Shown one piece after another: positions 1 through 6,089 of a DNA stretch of 12,326 nt. Made by a program: the position numbers and the translations under genes. Under the pieces are notes generated by a model. That model saw only the letters and a program-made list of their open reading frames with translations. It did no database searches and had not been told where the DNA came from. Every line of letters begins with the position of its first letter. The first letter of the stretch is position 1. The stretch is from the NCBI GenBank assembly GCA_016296195.1, contig JAEDJU010000028.1:1-12326 (forward strand), read 5' to 3'. Origin of the DNA: Candidatus Methanomethylophilaceae archaeon. Lineage in GTDB: Archaea > Thermoplasmatota > Thermoplasmata > Methanomassiliicoccales > Methanomethylophilaceae.

Positions 1-1020
1 ATCTGCGACATCGACATGGAGAAGAAATTCGTCGCGATCAAGATGCACTTCGGGGAGCTCGGAAACCTCTCGTTCCTCAGACCGAACTACGCCAAGGTCG
101 TCGGGGACCTGGTGAAGGAGAACGGGGGCATACCGTTCCTGACCGACACCAACACCATGTACGTGGGGAAGAGGAAGCATGCGGTCGAGCACCTGGAGAC
201 CGCGAACCTGAACGGATTCAGCCCCATGTCCACGGGATGCCAGATAATCATCGCGGACGGACTGAAGGGGACGGATGACGTGGAGGTGCCCATCGATGGC
301 GAGTATGTGAAGAAGGCTATGATCGGACGTACCATCGTGGACTCAGATGTTCTGGTAACACTCAGCCACTTCAAATGCCATGAGCTCACCGGATTCGGAG
401 GCGCGTTGAAGAACCTGGCCATGGGATGCGCATCGCGCAGAGGGAAGGTCGACATGCATGCCGCGAACAAACCTGTCATAGACGGTGATGCCTGCAGGGG
501 ATGCGGGGTCTGCATGAGGAACTGCGCCCAGGATGCGATCAGGATCGAGGGGAGGAAAGCCATCCTGAACGCGGACAACTGCGTGGGATGCGGAAGATGC
601 ATCGGTGCATGTCCGTTCGATGCGGTCATGGCCGACTGCGACCAGGACACCAGTGTCCTGAACTGCAAGATAGTCGAGTACGCCATGGCGGCGGTCAAGG
701 ACAAGCCCAACTTCCACATAGCCGTGATAGCCGATGTGTCGCCGTTCTGCGACTGCCACGGCGAGAACGACACACCGGTCATCCCCAACGTGGGCATACT
801 CGCATCCACCGACCCCGTCGCCCTGGACAAGGCATGCGTGGACCTCGTACTGAAACAACCGATCCTCGGTAACTCCATGCTCGCGGCGAACGCCCGCGGT
901 ACCGTTCCCAAGGACTATTTCGGATGCATACACCCGATAACAAACTATATCAGCACGTTCGAGCATGCCGAGAGATTAGGTTTCGGAAACACCCACTATG
1001 AACTGATAACAGTCAGATGA
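1..1020 (+). CDS. DUF362 domain protein with two [4Fe-4S] ferredoxin motifs (5' partial)
   Basis: The frame is open from base 1, so the start lies upstream of the window; the ATG at 16 is probably internal, because family members have an N-terminal stretch before this point. Numbering from that ATG: a DUF362 core at about 5-150 (NYAKVV, TDTNTMYVG, then SHFKCHELTGFGGALKNLAMG), followed by two CxxCxxCxxxC clusters, Cys160/163/166/170 and Cys189/192/195/199. A second DUF362 part follows with CDCHGENDTP and ASTDPVALDKAC. These clusters normally hold two [4Fe-4S] centres, so a cytoplasmic electron-transfer role is likely. The substrate of this family is not established, so I give no pathway. A Cys sits at residue 121, where I remember Gly in most relatives. 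The next gene starts 6 nt after the TGA, suggesting co-transcription. Family assignment is firm; function is open. Confidence 0.9.
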   Translation: MCDIDMEKKFVAIKMHFGELGNLSFLRPNYAKVVGDLVKENGGIPFLTDTNTMYVGKRKHAVEHLETANLNGFSPMSTGCQIIIADGLKGTDDVEVPIDGEYVKKAMIGRTIVDSDVLVTLSHFKCHELTGFGGALKNLAMGCASRRGKVDMHAANKPVIDGDACRGCGVCMRNCAQDAIRIEGRKAILNADNCVGCGRCIGACPFDAVMADCDQDTSVLNCKIVEYAMAAVKDKPNFHIAVIADVSPFCDCHGENDTPVIPNVGILASTDPVALDKACVDLVLKQPILGNSMLAANARGTVPKDYFGCIHPITNYISTFEHAERLGFGNTHYELITVR

Positions 1021-1026
1021 TGCCGG

Positions 1027-1317
1027 ATGATATACGGGATATTCGAGATAGGGATGATGCTGTGCTTCGCGGCCGCATGGCCGTTCAACATCGCGAGGTC
1101 CTGGAAGGCCAGGACCGCCGTGGGCACGAGCCCCTGGTTCATGCTCGTGATCGAACTGGGATATGTCCTGGGGATGATCAACAAGGTCGTCAACGACGAT
1201 GTGAACTACGTGTTCGCGTTCTACGTGCTGGACTTCGTCCTGGTGCTGATAGGATTGGCCATCTACGCTCGCAACAAGGCGATAGACCGTTCACGCGGAA
1301 GGGCATCTTCGGAATAA
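1027..1317 (+). CDS. Small three-helix membrane protein, SemiSWEET/PQ-loop-like
   Basis: The product has 96 residues with three hydrophobic segments at about 3-22, 36-55 and 60-82 and a short basic tail (ARNKAIDRSRGR). The first helix ends in FAAAWPFNIARSWKARTAVG, followed by TSPWF and a GY motif in helix 2. A proline in helix 1, a basic loop, then G-T-S before helix 2 is the layout of half-transporters with the PQ-loop fold, where dimers can pass small sugars or amino acids. I recall close-looking proteins in gut Firmicutes annotated only as hypothetical. It follows the DUF362 gene by 6 nt with no clear Shine-Dalgarno, so translation may be coupled; the frame closes at 1018, which limits the start to 1027 or the internal ATGs at 1054/1057. 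A strong hairpin terminator lies just downstream. That it is a membrane protein is firm; the fold assignment is tentative. Confidence 0.75.
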   Translation: MIYGIFEIGMMLCFAAAWPFNIARSWKARTAVGTSPWFMLVIELGYVLGMINKVVNDDVNYVFAFYVLDFVLVLIGLAIYARNKAIDRSRGRASSE

Positions 1318-1341
1318 ACGGATATTCTTATCAGAATAAAC

Positions 1342-1368
1342 AGAGCGGTCCAAACCGCTCTTCTTTTT
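1342..1368 (+). terminator. Hairpin plus T-tract terminator after the three-helix membrane protein gene
   Basis: A perfect 8-bp stem, AGAGCGGT (1342-1349) and ACCGCTCT (1354-1361), with a CCAA loop is followed by TTCTTTTT. It ends the DUF362/membrane-protein unit. A weaker 6-bp hairpin (TATTCT/AGAATA, 1323-1338) lies just before it. The T-tract runs into the TATA box of the next gene. Confidence 0.75.
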
Positions 1369-1372
1369 ATAT
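1364..1372 (+). promoter_or_regulatory. TATA box for the MFS transporter gene
   Basis: TTTTTATAT lies 32 to 24 nt upstream of the ATG at 1396. Archaeal TATA boxes sit about 26-30 nt before the transcript start, so the mRNA should begin at or within a few bases of the ATG. No Shine-Dalgarno precedes that ATG, which fits. Confidence 0.6.
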
Positions 1373-1395
1373 CACATCGATTTTCAAACCGGAAC

Positions 1396-2715
1396 ATGGA
1401 AAACACGGGCATAAGCAGGGAAGTGCTGAGAAGGCTCGACCGCTACAAATGGGCGATCTTCGTCACCATGGTCATCGGCTACTTCTTCGTGTACTTCCAA
1501 CGCATATCCGTGAGCATAGTCGGAACGGACATCGTTGAGGAGGTCGGCGGATCCGTAGGGATTCTGAGCACGGCATATTTCTGGACATACACGCTGATGC
1601 AGATCCCCAGCGGACTCCTGGCCGACAGGGTCGGTCCCAGGGCTGCATCCGCAACGTTCCTCTTGATCGCATCCATCGGTTCCCTCATCACATTCGTCGG
1701 GGACCAGTTCTGGATGATGGTCCTGGGTAAGATCATGATCGCCGCGGGTATGGCGGTCATCTACATCCCGCTGATGAAGCTCATATCGGTCTGGTTCCCC
1801 AAGCAGGACTTCGCGGTCCTCAACGGGATCGTCATCGCCGTCGGTAACGTCGGTGCCATCGCCGCCAGCGGTCCCCTGGACATGCTCGCGAACGCGATCG
1901 GATGGAGGGATGTGTTCCTCGTCCTCGGAGTCATCACTCTGATCCTGGCGATGCTCTGCGTCGTGGTTGTCAGGGACCACCCGTCCAAGAAGGGACTCCC
2001 CTCCGTGGAGGAGGTCCAGTTCGCCAGGGACGGGACCAGGATAGTGGAATCATCAGCGGCCAAGATGCCGATGCTCAAGGGCCTGGCTGTGGTCGCCTCC
2101 GGAGGGAGGAGGTTCTGGTGCTGCGCACTGGCATACTTCCTCGTCTACGGATCCATAATGACCTTCCAGGGTACCTGGGCCAAGACATACTTCGACAACG
2201 TCTACGACTTCGCACTGGCCGCATCGTGGATGGTCACAATGATCGGAATCGGGAAGATCCTCAGCACGGTCGCCATCGGGGCACTGAGCAGCAGGGGCAT
2301 ACTGAAATCGAAGAGGAACACCATGATCGCGGGTACCGCATGCTTCGCCGTGATCTGGGCGGTGGTGTTCCTGATGGCAGGGGAGATCGACTCCTACTGG
2401 TTCTGGTTCGCCATCAGCTTCCTGTTCGGATTCTTCGGGGGATTCATGACACTGTCCTTCACCCAGGTGAAGGAGTGGTATCCCATCGCCATCTCCGGAA
2501 CCGCGGTCTCGGGGATGAACATCTTCCTCTTCCTGGGGGCGAGTGTGAGCACATCCATATCCAGCTTCATCATCGGGACGACATATTCCCTGGAGAACTT
2601 CAGCACCCTCTGGGGCATAATGTTCCTGTTCTCGGTTGTGGCGATGGTCCTCATGGTCCTCTCCAAGGAGAAGGGTCCGGAGGACACACTCATCGGATTG
2701 GACAAGGTCCAGTGA
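1396..2715 (+). CDS. Major facilitator superfamily (MFS) transporter
   Basis: The product has 439 residues with 12 predicted helices: about 18-38, 53-73, 82-102, 106-128, 138-160, 170-192, a cytoplasmic loop 193-235, then 236-257, 270-295, 307-328, 332-356, 366-392 and 402-424. The classic MFS motif between helices 2 and 3 is present as GLLADRVGPR (73-82), with the conserved Asp77 and Arg78. The layout and the FQRISVSIV start of helix 1 recall the organophosphate:phosphate antiporter/hexuronate-type groups, but the substrate cannot be read from the sequence. It acts in the cytoplasmic membrane as a secondary transporter. The start at 1396 follows from the TATA spacing; no Shine-Dalgarno is present. 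It appears to be a single-gene unit, with a terminator before it and a new promoter after it. Family is firm; substrate is unknown. Confidence 0.93.
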   Translation: MENTGISREVLRRLDRYKWAIFVTMVIGYFFVYFQRISVSIVGTDIVEEVGGSVGILSTAYFWTYTLMQIPSGLLADRVGPRAASATFLLIASIGSLITFVGDQFWMMVLGKIMIAAGMAVIYIPLMKLISVWFPKQDFAVLNGIVIAVGNVGAIAASGPLDMLANAIGWRDVFLVLGVITLILAMLCVVVVRDHPSKKGLPSVEEVQFARDGTRIVESSAAKMPMLKGLAVVASGGRRFWCCALAYFLVYGSIMTFQGTWAKTYFDNVYDFALAASWMVTMIGIGKILSTVAIGALSSRGILKSKRNTMIAGTACFAVIWAVVFLMAGEIDSYWFWFAISFLFGFFGGFMTLSFTQVKEWYPIAISGTAVSGMNIFLFLGASVSTSISSFIIGTTYSLENFSTLWGIMFLFSVVAMVLMVLSKEKGPEDTLIGLDKVQ

Positions 2716-2869
2716 CAAACGCATGACGGGGGCGGGATACACGGGCACCATACACCCTGAGACCCGCCTTCCCATGCACCTATGAAACATTCACATTATG
2801 TCAACGATCCGGATAATCAGGGGTCGATTCCACACTTGTCACACACATGCGGACCTGCCCGAGCGAACC

Positions 2870-2880
2870 TATAAAAATAG
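2870..2880 (+). promoter_or_regulatory. TATA box for the Sel1-repeat gene
   Basis: TATAAAAATAG lies 33 to 23 nt upstream of the ATG at 2903 and is the best TATA match in the 187-nt gap after the MFS gene. The predicted transcript start falls at about 2897-2901, inside the palindrome that precedes the ATG. The rest of the gap (2716-2869) shows no convincing gene. Confidence 0.65.
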
Positions 2881-2891
2881 ACAGTAACCTA

Positions 2892-2901
2892 GGGCGCGCC
2901 C
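2892..2901. promoter_or_regulatory. Perfect 10-bp GC palindrome at the predicted transcript start of the Sel1 gene
   Basis: GGGCGCGCCC is self-complementary and ends one base before the ATG at 2903, where the TATA box predicts transcription to start. It could be a protein-binding site or could form a short 5' structure. No function is proven and a chance origin is possible in GC-rich DNA. Confidence 0.3.
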
Positions 2902-2902
2902 G

Positions 2903-4714
2903 ATGGAAACCTTAGAGCAGTTGATTTCCAAAGCCGAGACGGGAGACGTGCGTTCCTGTTTCGAGCTCGGGCAGAGGTTCGCGGTCGGTAACGGTACCGA
3001 CGCCGACGAATCCGAGGCATTCGGATGGTACTACATGGCGGCCAAGAAGGGATACGGTCCCGCCCAGTTCGTCATCGGTACCTGCTACGCCAACGGCATC
3101 GTCGTCGATGCGGACGAGGAGGAGGCATCCATGTGGTACTTCCGCGCCTCGATCATGGGAGACCTTGACGCCTACCGCGCCCTGTTGGACTACTACGCAA
3201 CGCACGATACACCGGATGACGGTGCAGTGTTCGAATACTTCAGCAAGAGATCCGGATCCGAACCCGAGGCGATGTTCGTCCTCGGAAAGCTCCACGAGCT
3301 CGGCGTCGGAACCCCCTTCGACCCTCAGAAGGCCTACGAGTGCTACAACGCGGCCTACGAGATGGGAGACTGGAACGGGGCCTACGCCGTCGCCATGAGC
3401 AACCTCTACGGACTCGGAGTCCCCCGCGACCGTGCCAAGGGTGCCGCGATGCTCCAGGAGCTCGCAGGATACGGATTCCCCGCAGCCGCCCTGAGCCTCG
3501 CAAGATGCTACGAGTTCGGCTTCGGAGTCGAGCGTGACCACGCCAAGGCGTTCGGCATCTACAGCGACCTTGCGGACAAAGGGGTCGTCGCAGGCATGTA
3601 CAACCTCGGAAGGTGCTACATGGACGGTATCGGAACCGAGAAGGACGGCAACTACTCGTACTGCTGGTACGCGGTCGCCGCCTCCAGGGGATCCCGCGAC
3701 GGATTCTACGGACTTGCTAGATGTTACATGGGAGGTGTCGGCGTCGACAAGAACCGCGACGGCGGACTCGCCTTCCTCAACAAGGCCGCGGAGCTCGGCC
3801 AGACCGATGCGATGATCATGCTCGGACAGCTCTACGCCAAGGGCAAGCAGGTTCCCAAGAACAGCACGCTCTCGGCATCATGGTTCAGGAAGGCCGCGGA
3901 CCTCGGCGACGGATACGCCCAGCTGGTCACCGGTGACAACCTGACCAACGGTTCCGGATTCAAGAAGGATTCCAAGGCGGCACTGGACTACTACAGGAAG
4001 TCCGCCGCACACGGCAACACCGTGGCATGCTACAACGTCGGAACCGCCTACGCACTCGGAAACGGTGTCAAGAAGAACGAGGAGGTCGCATTCGACTGGC
4101 TCAACCGCGCAGCCGAGGACAACTACATGAAGGCCCAGTTCTCCGTGGCAGAGGCATACGCCAAGGGAAGGGGAACCAAGAAGGATTCCGCCAAGGCCTT
4201 CGAGATGCACAAGGTCCTCGCCGAGAACGGATTCGGAAAGTCCCAGTACCATGTGGCATACTCCTACTTCGAGGGAATCGGAACCGACAGGAACGACAAA
4301 CTGGCGTTCGAGTGGTTCAACAAGGGTGCGGAGAACGGCAACGTCCTGAGCCAGTACTACACCGGATACTGTCTCGCCAACGGTATCGGAACCAAGGCGG
4401 ACCAGCAGAAGGCCCTCGTGTGGTACACCCGCGCAGCCGAGCAGGGACACGTCGTATCCAGGGAGATCGTCGAGGGCGTCACAGGAAAGACCGTCGAGAT
4501 CAAGCCCGAGGAGTCCCCCTTCGAGTCCTACCTCCGTGCAGCCCAGAACAACGACCCCGATGCCATGTTCATCGTCGGACGCTGCTACCTGGACGGAGTC
4601 GGAACCGAGAAGGACGAGGCAGAGGCCAAGAAGTGGTTCAACAAGGGTGCCGCAGCAGGCAACGCCGCTTCCAAGAGGGCCCTCGCCCAGCTCAGAAGAC
4701 CCGCAAAACAGTGA
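2903..4714 (+). CDS. Sel1-like repeat (SLR/TPR-type) protein, about 15 repeats
   Basis: The product has 603 residues made almost wholly of 36-residue Sel1 repeats, each with a helix pair, a G-x-G-(T/V)-x-x-D/N turn and an A-x-x-W/Y-(F/Y)-x-(K/R)-A-A-x-x-G helix. Repeats run at about 15-50, 51-86, 87-119 (short, degenerate), 120-155, 156-191, 192-227, 228-263 and every 36 residues to 515. Residues 516-551 fill one slot with unlike sequence, and a last repeat lies at about 552-587. The tail RRPAKQ is basic. There is no signal peptide or membrane segment, so it should be cytoplasmic. Such solenoids serve as protein-protein scaffolds; the partner is unknown. Lys is mostly AAG and Phe mostly TTC, which suggests good expression. 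It is a single-gene unit with its own TATA box and terminator. The absence of a Shine-Dalgarno supports a leaderless start. Confidence 0.93.
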   Translation: METLEQLISKAETGDVRSCFELGQRFAVGNGTDADESEAFGWYYMAAKKGYGPAQFVIGTCYANGIVVDADEEEASMWYFRASIMGDLDAYRALLDYYATHDTPDDGAVFEYFSKRSGSEPEAMFVLGKLHELGVGTPFDPQKAYECYNAAYEMGDWNGAYAVAMSNLYGLGVPRDRAKGAAMLQELAGYGFPAAALSLARCYEFGFGVERDHAKAFGIYSDLADKGVVAGMYNLGRCYMDGIGTEKDGNYSYCWYAVAASRGSRDGFYGLARCYMGGVGVDKNRDGGLAFLNKAAELGQTDAMIMLGQLYAKGKQVPKNSTLSASWFRKAADLGDGYAQLVTGDNLTNGSGFKKDSKAALDYYRKSAAHGNTVACYNVGTAYALGNGVKKNEEVAFDWLNRAAEDNYMKAQFSVAEAYAKGRGTKKDSAKAFEMHKVLAENGFGKSQYHVAYSYFEGIGTDRNDKLAFEWFNKGAENGNVLSQYYTGYCLANGIGTKADQQKALVWYTRAAEQGHVVSREIVEGVTGKTVEIKPEESPFESYLRAAQNNDPDAMFIVGRCYLDGVGTEKDEAEAKKWFNKGAAAGNAASKRALAQLRRPAKQ

Positions 4715-4723
4715 GTTCGAAAC

Positions 4724-4753
4724 GAGGGGGCAACCCCTCCACCTTTTATTTTT
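4724..4753 (+). terminator. Terminator of the Sel1-repeat gene
   Basis: A 6-bp stem GAGGGG (4724-4729) / CCCCTC (4734-4739) closed by a GCAA tetraloop is followed within a few bases by CCTTTTATTTTT. It begins 9 nt after the TGA. Confidence 0.75.
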
Positions 4754-4795
4754 AACAAAACCTGTGAATCGATCGCATCGAAGTGGAAAAGTGCC

Positions 4796-4817
4796 CGGTC
4801 CGGACGTACACGGACCG
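4796..4817 (-). terminator. Possible terminator of the 34-residue minus-strand gene
   Basis: A perfect 7-bp stem, CGGTCCG / CGGACCG, with an 8-nt loop begins 12 nt after the minus-strand stop at 4829. Only a short T run (CTTTTCC) follows, so termination here is plausible but not strong. It faces the Sel1 terminator across about 40 nt. Confidence 0.45.
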
Positions 4818-4828
4818 ATTTGGCGTTT

Positions 4829-4933
4829 TCAGAGGACGAAGACCGAGACGAGTCCGACCACAACGAGGATGGCGAGACTGATGACGGGCATCGCGTTGAC
4901 GAATTTGTCCTGCTTGGATACCTTTGCGTCCAT
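4829..4933 (-). CDS. 34-residue single-helix membrane protein (unrecognised)
   Basis: This short frame reads MDAKVSKQDKFVNAMPV, then a hydrophobic run ISLAILVVVGLVSVFVL, and stops with TGA at 4831-4829. About 14 polar, mostly charged residues come first, then one helix from about 16 to 34, so it should sit in the membrane with the N-terminus inside. I do not recognise the family; the length is below that of archaeal Sec61-beta and no match to it is clear. Support for a real gene: a TATA-like AATTTATA lies 29 to 22 nt upstream, as for other genes here; GTC/CTC/ATC codon choice fits the local style; a hairpin follows the stop; and no other gene occupies this stretch. It is divergent from the phosphatase gene at 5035. 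Protein-level evidence is lacking. Confidence 0.55.
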   Translation of the reverse strand: MDAKVSKQDKFVNAMPVISLAILVVVGLVSVFVL

Positions 4934-4954
4934 GCAACCGCATCTGGATATCCC

Positions 4955-4962
4955 TATAAATT
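4955..4962 (-). promoter_or_regulatory. TATA box for the 34-residue membrane protein
   Basis: Read on the minus strand, AATTTATA lies 29 to 22 nt before the ATG at 4933. This predicts a leaderless transcript. It shares a 101-bp divergent gap with the phosphatase promoter. Confidence 0.5.
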
Positions 4963-4990
4963 GACTCTCCCGAACGAATCCTGACAGAGC

Positions 4991-4997
4991 TTATATC
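4991..4997 (+). promoter_or_regulatory. TATA box for the tyrosine phosphatase gene
   Basis: TTATATC lies 44 to 38 nt before the ATG at 5035, putting the transcript start near 5018-5020. That leaves a leader of about 15 nt holding the Shine-Dalgarno AAGGAG (5020-5025) or GAGG (5029-5033). Confidence 0.5.
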
Positions 4998-5005
4998 CTA
5001 GCCAT

Positions 5006-5018
5006 GATACGAGGTATC
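5006..5018. promoter_or_regulatory. Inverted repeat between TATA box and start of the phosphatase gene
   Basis: GATAC-GAG-GTATC is a perfect 5-bp inverted repeat with a 3-nt spacer. It lies just after the TATA box and before the predicted transcript start, where a bound repressor would block RNA polymerase. No matching regulator is identified in the window. Confidence 0.35.
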
Positions 5019-5034
5019 GAAGGAGAGCAGAGGT

Positions 5035-5505
5035 ATGAGAACGATGGTTCTTTTCGTATGCTACGGCAACATATGCCGCAGCCCCATAGCGGAGTTCGTC
5101 TTCAGGGACATGGTCGCCAAGGCCGGACTCTCTGATTCCATAGAGTGTGCATCATGCGCCACCAGCGCGGACCATCTCGGAGACGGTGTGGACCCCAGGT
5201 CCGAAAGGGTCCTGGCAAAGCACGGGATCTCCTGTGCCGGCAAGACCGCAAGGAGGATCACCCGCGGGGATTTCGGTAACTACGACTACATCATCGGCAT
5301 GGACCGCCGTAACCTGGAGTACATCAGGACCCTGGCACCCTCGCCGGATTGCTGCAGGATGGGCATGCTGATGGAGTACGCCGGAGGGGGAGAGGTCGCG
5401 GACCCCTGGTACACAGGGGATTTCGACAGGGCGTACGATGACATCGAGAGGGGATGCAGAGGGCTGCTCCACGCGATAATCGCCGAGAGGGGATGCGGGA
5501 GATGA
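5035..5505 (+). CDS. Low-molecular-weight protein tyrosine phosphatase
   Basis: The product has 156 residues, the usual family length. The phosphate-binding loop VCYGNICRSP holds the nucleophile Cys9, Arg15 and Ser16 of the C-x5-R-S signature. The general acid is Asp123 in DPWY. The enzyme removes phosphate from tyrosine (or related phosphoesters) through a cysteinyl-phosphate intermediate in the cytoplasm; close relatives also act as arsenate reductases, but no arsenic gene is nearby. The ATG at 5035 is chosen because AAGGAG/GAGG lie just upstream; ATG 5044 is possible but leaves almost no N-terminus before the first strand. The stop (TGA, 5503-5505) overlaps the start of the next gene, so the two are probably translated together. 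The C-terminus is cysteine-rich (ERGCGR), with no known meaning. Identification is firm; the physiological substrate is unknown. Confidence 0.93.
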   Translation: MRTMVLFVCYGNICRSPIAEFVFRDMVAKAGLSDSIECASCATSADHLGDGVDPRSERVLAKHGISCAGKTARRITRGDFGNYDYIIGMDRRNLEYIRTLAPSPDCCRMGMLMEYAGGGEVADPWYTGDFDRAYDDIERGCRGLLHAIIAERGCGR

Positions 5506-6044
5506 TGGTCCGCACATTCATCTCCATAAGGATCCCGGAACCCTCGTCCCTGAAGGGCGTCCTTGACGACGTCGGGAAGATCGACAACGTCAGACCATCC
5601 CCGCTGTCACAGATGCACATAACGCTGAAGTTCATCGGAGATGTGGACGAGAGGAGGATACCCAAGGTGGTGGAATCCGTCCGCGCCGCCTGCAGGGACA
5701 GGAGGAGATTCGACATCACCCTGTCCGGAACCGGATGCTTCCCCAACAGGAACAGACCCTCGGTGGTCTGGATCGGTGCATCCCCCGCAGAGGAACTCAC
5801 ATCCCTCGCCGACGAGATCGGGAAAAGGCTGTCATCCGCAGGGATAAAGTTCGATGACAAACCGTTAAAGGCCCATATCACCATCGGAAGATGCAAGGGT
5901 CCCGCCGATCTGTCCGGATTCCTTGATTCGCACAAGGGCGAGGTGTTCACCGAGTTCACCTGCTCCGAAGTTCTGGTCATGAAGAGCGTCCTCTCCCCGG
6001 CCGGTGCCAAGCATTCCGTCATCGAGCGTGTGGAGTTAGTATAA
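5505..6044 (+). CDS. thpR: RNA 2',3'-cyclic phosphodiesterase (2H phosphoesterase, LigT/ThpR family)
   Basis: The product has 179 residues, typical for the family. Two HxTx motifs mark the active site: MHITLKFIG with His38/Thr40 and AHITIGR with His124/Thr126. The start MVRTFISIRIP matches the usual first strand. Family enzymes open 2',3'-cyclic phosphate ends of RNA to 2'-phosphates and can ligate tRNA halves in reverse; they act in the cytoplasm on RNA ends, for example after tRNA splicing. Two adjacent ATGs (5502 and 5505) overlap the upstream TGA. I prefer 5505 because GGAG at 5498-5501 is then slightly better spaced. The overlap with the phosphatase gene suggests one mRNA, though no known pathway joins the two. 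The frame stays open upstream to 5454, but those residues lie inside the phosphatase gene and have no family match. Confidence 0.9.
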   Translation: MVRTFISIRIPEPSSLKGVLDDVGKIDNVRPSPLSQMHITLKFIGDVDERRIPKVVESVRAACRDRRRFDITLSGTGCFPNRNRPSVVWIGASPAEELTSLADEIGKRLSSAGIKFDDKPLKAHITIGRCKGPADLSGFLDSHKGEVFTEFTCSEVLVMKSVLSPAGAKHSVIERVELV

Positions 6045-6059
6045 CCGCACGGTCCCATG

Positions 6060-6065
6060 TTTATC
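6060..6065 (+). promoter_or_regulatory. Weak TATA-like box for the pilin-like gene cassette
   Basis: TTTATC lies 30 to 25 nt upstream of the ATG at 6090, the usual spacing for leaderless genes here. It departs from TTTATA at the last base, so transcription could also run through from thpR, whose stop is only 45 nt before 6090. Confidence 0.35.
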
Positions 6066-6089
6066 AACGGTCCTATGGAATCCATCCGC

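Noticed and set aside
87..911. Open minus-strand frame of 274 codons opposite the DUF362 gene
   Set aside because: It is antisense to two intact ferredoxin clusters, with no domain or promoter of its own.
2731..2768. GGCGGG/CCCGCC inverted repeat after the MFS gene as a terminator
   Set aside because: The loop is 26 nt and no T-tract follows, so it is not a convincing terminator.
2723..2785. 20-codon frame after the MFS gene
   Set aside because: It has no Shine-Dalgarno or TATA box, no hydrophobic or charged pattern, and is short enough to occur by chance.
2053..2790. Open minus-strand frame of 245 codons inside the MFS gene
   Set aside because: The composition (His, Asp, Glu, Gly rich) is what antisense of a hydrophobic membrane protein gives; the sense strand has 12 helices and the MFS motif.
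2903..4714. CRISPR-like or satellite repeat reading of the Sel1 region
   Set aside because: The periodicity is about 108 nt with diverged sequence and an intact reading frame, so it is a protein repeat and not a DNA array.
6057..6089. Earlier ATGs (6057, 6075) for the first pilin-like gene
   Set aside because: They would add MFINGP and MESIR before the charged leader and include the TATA-like box in the coding region; 6090 gives a typical pilin start. Not fully excluded.
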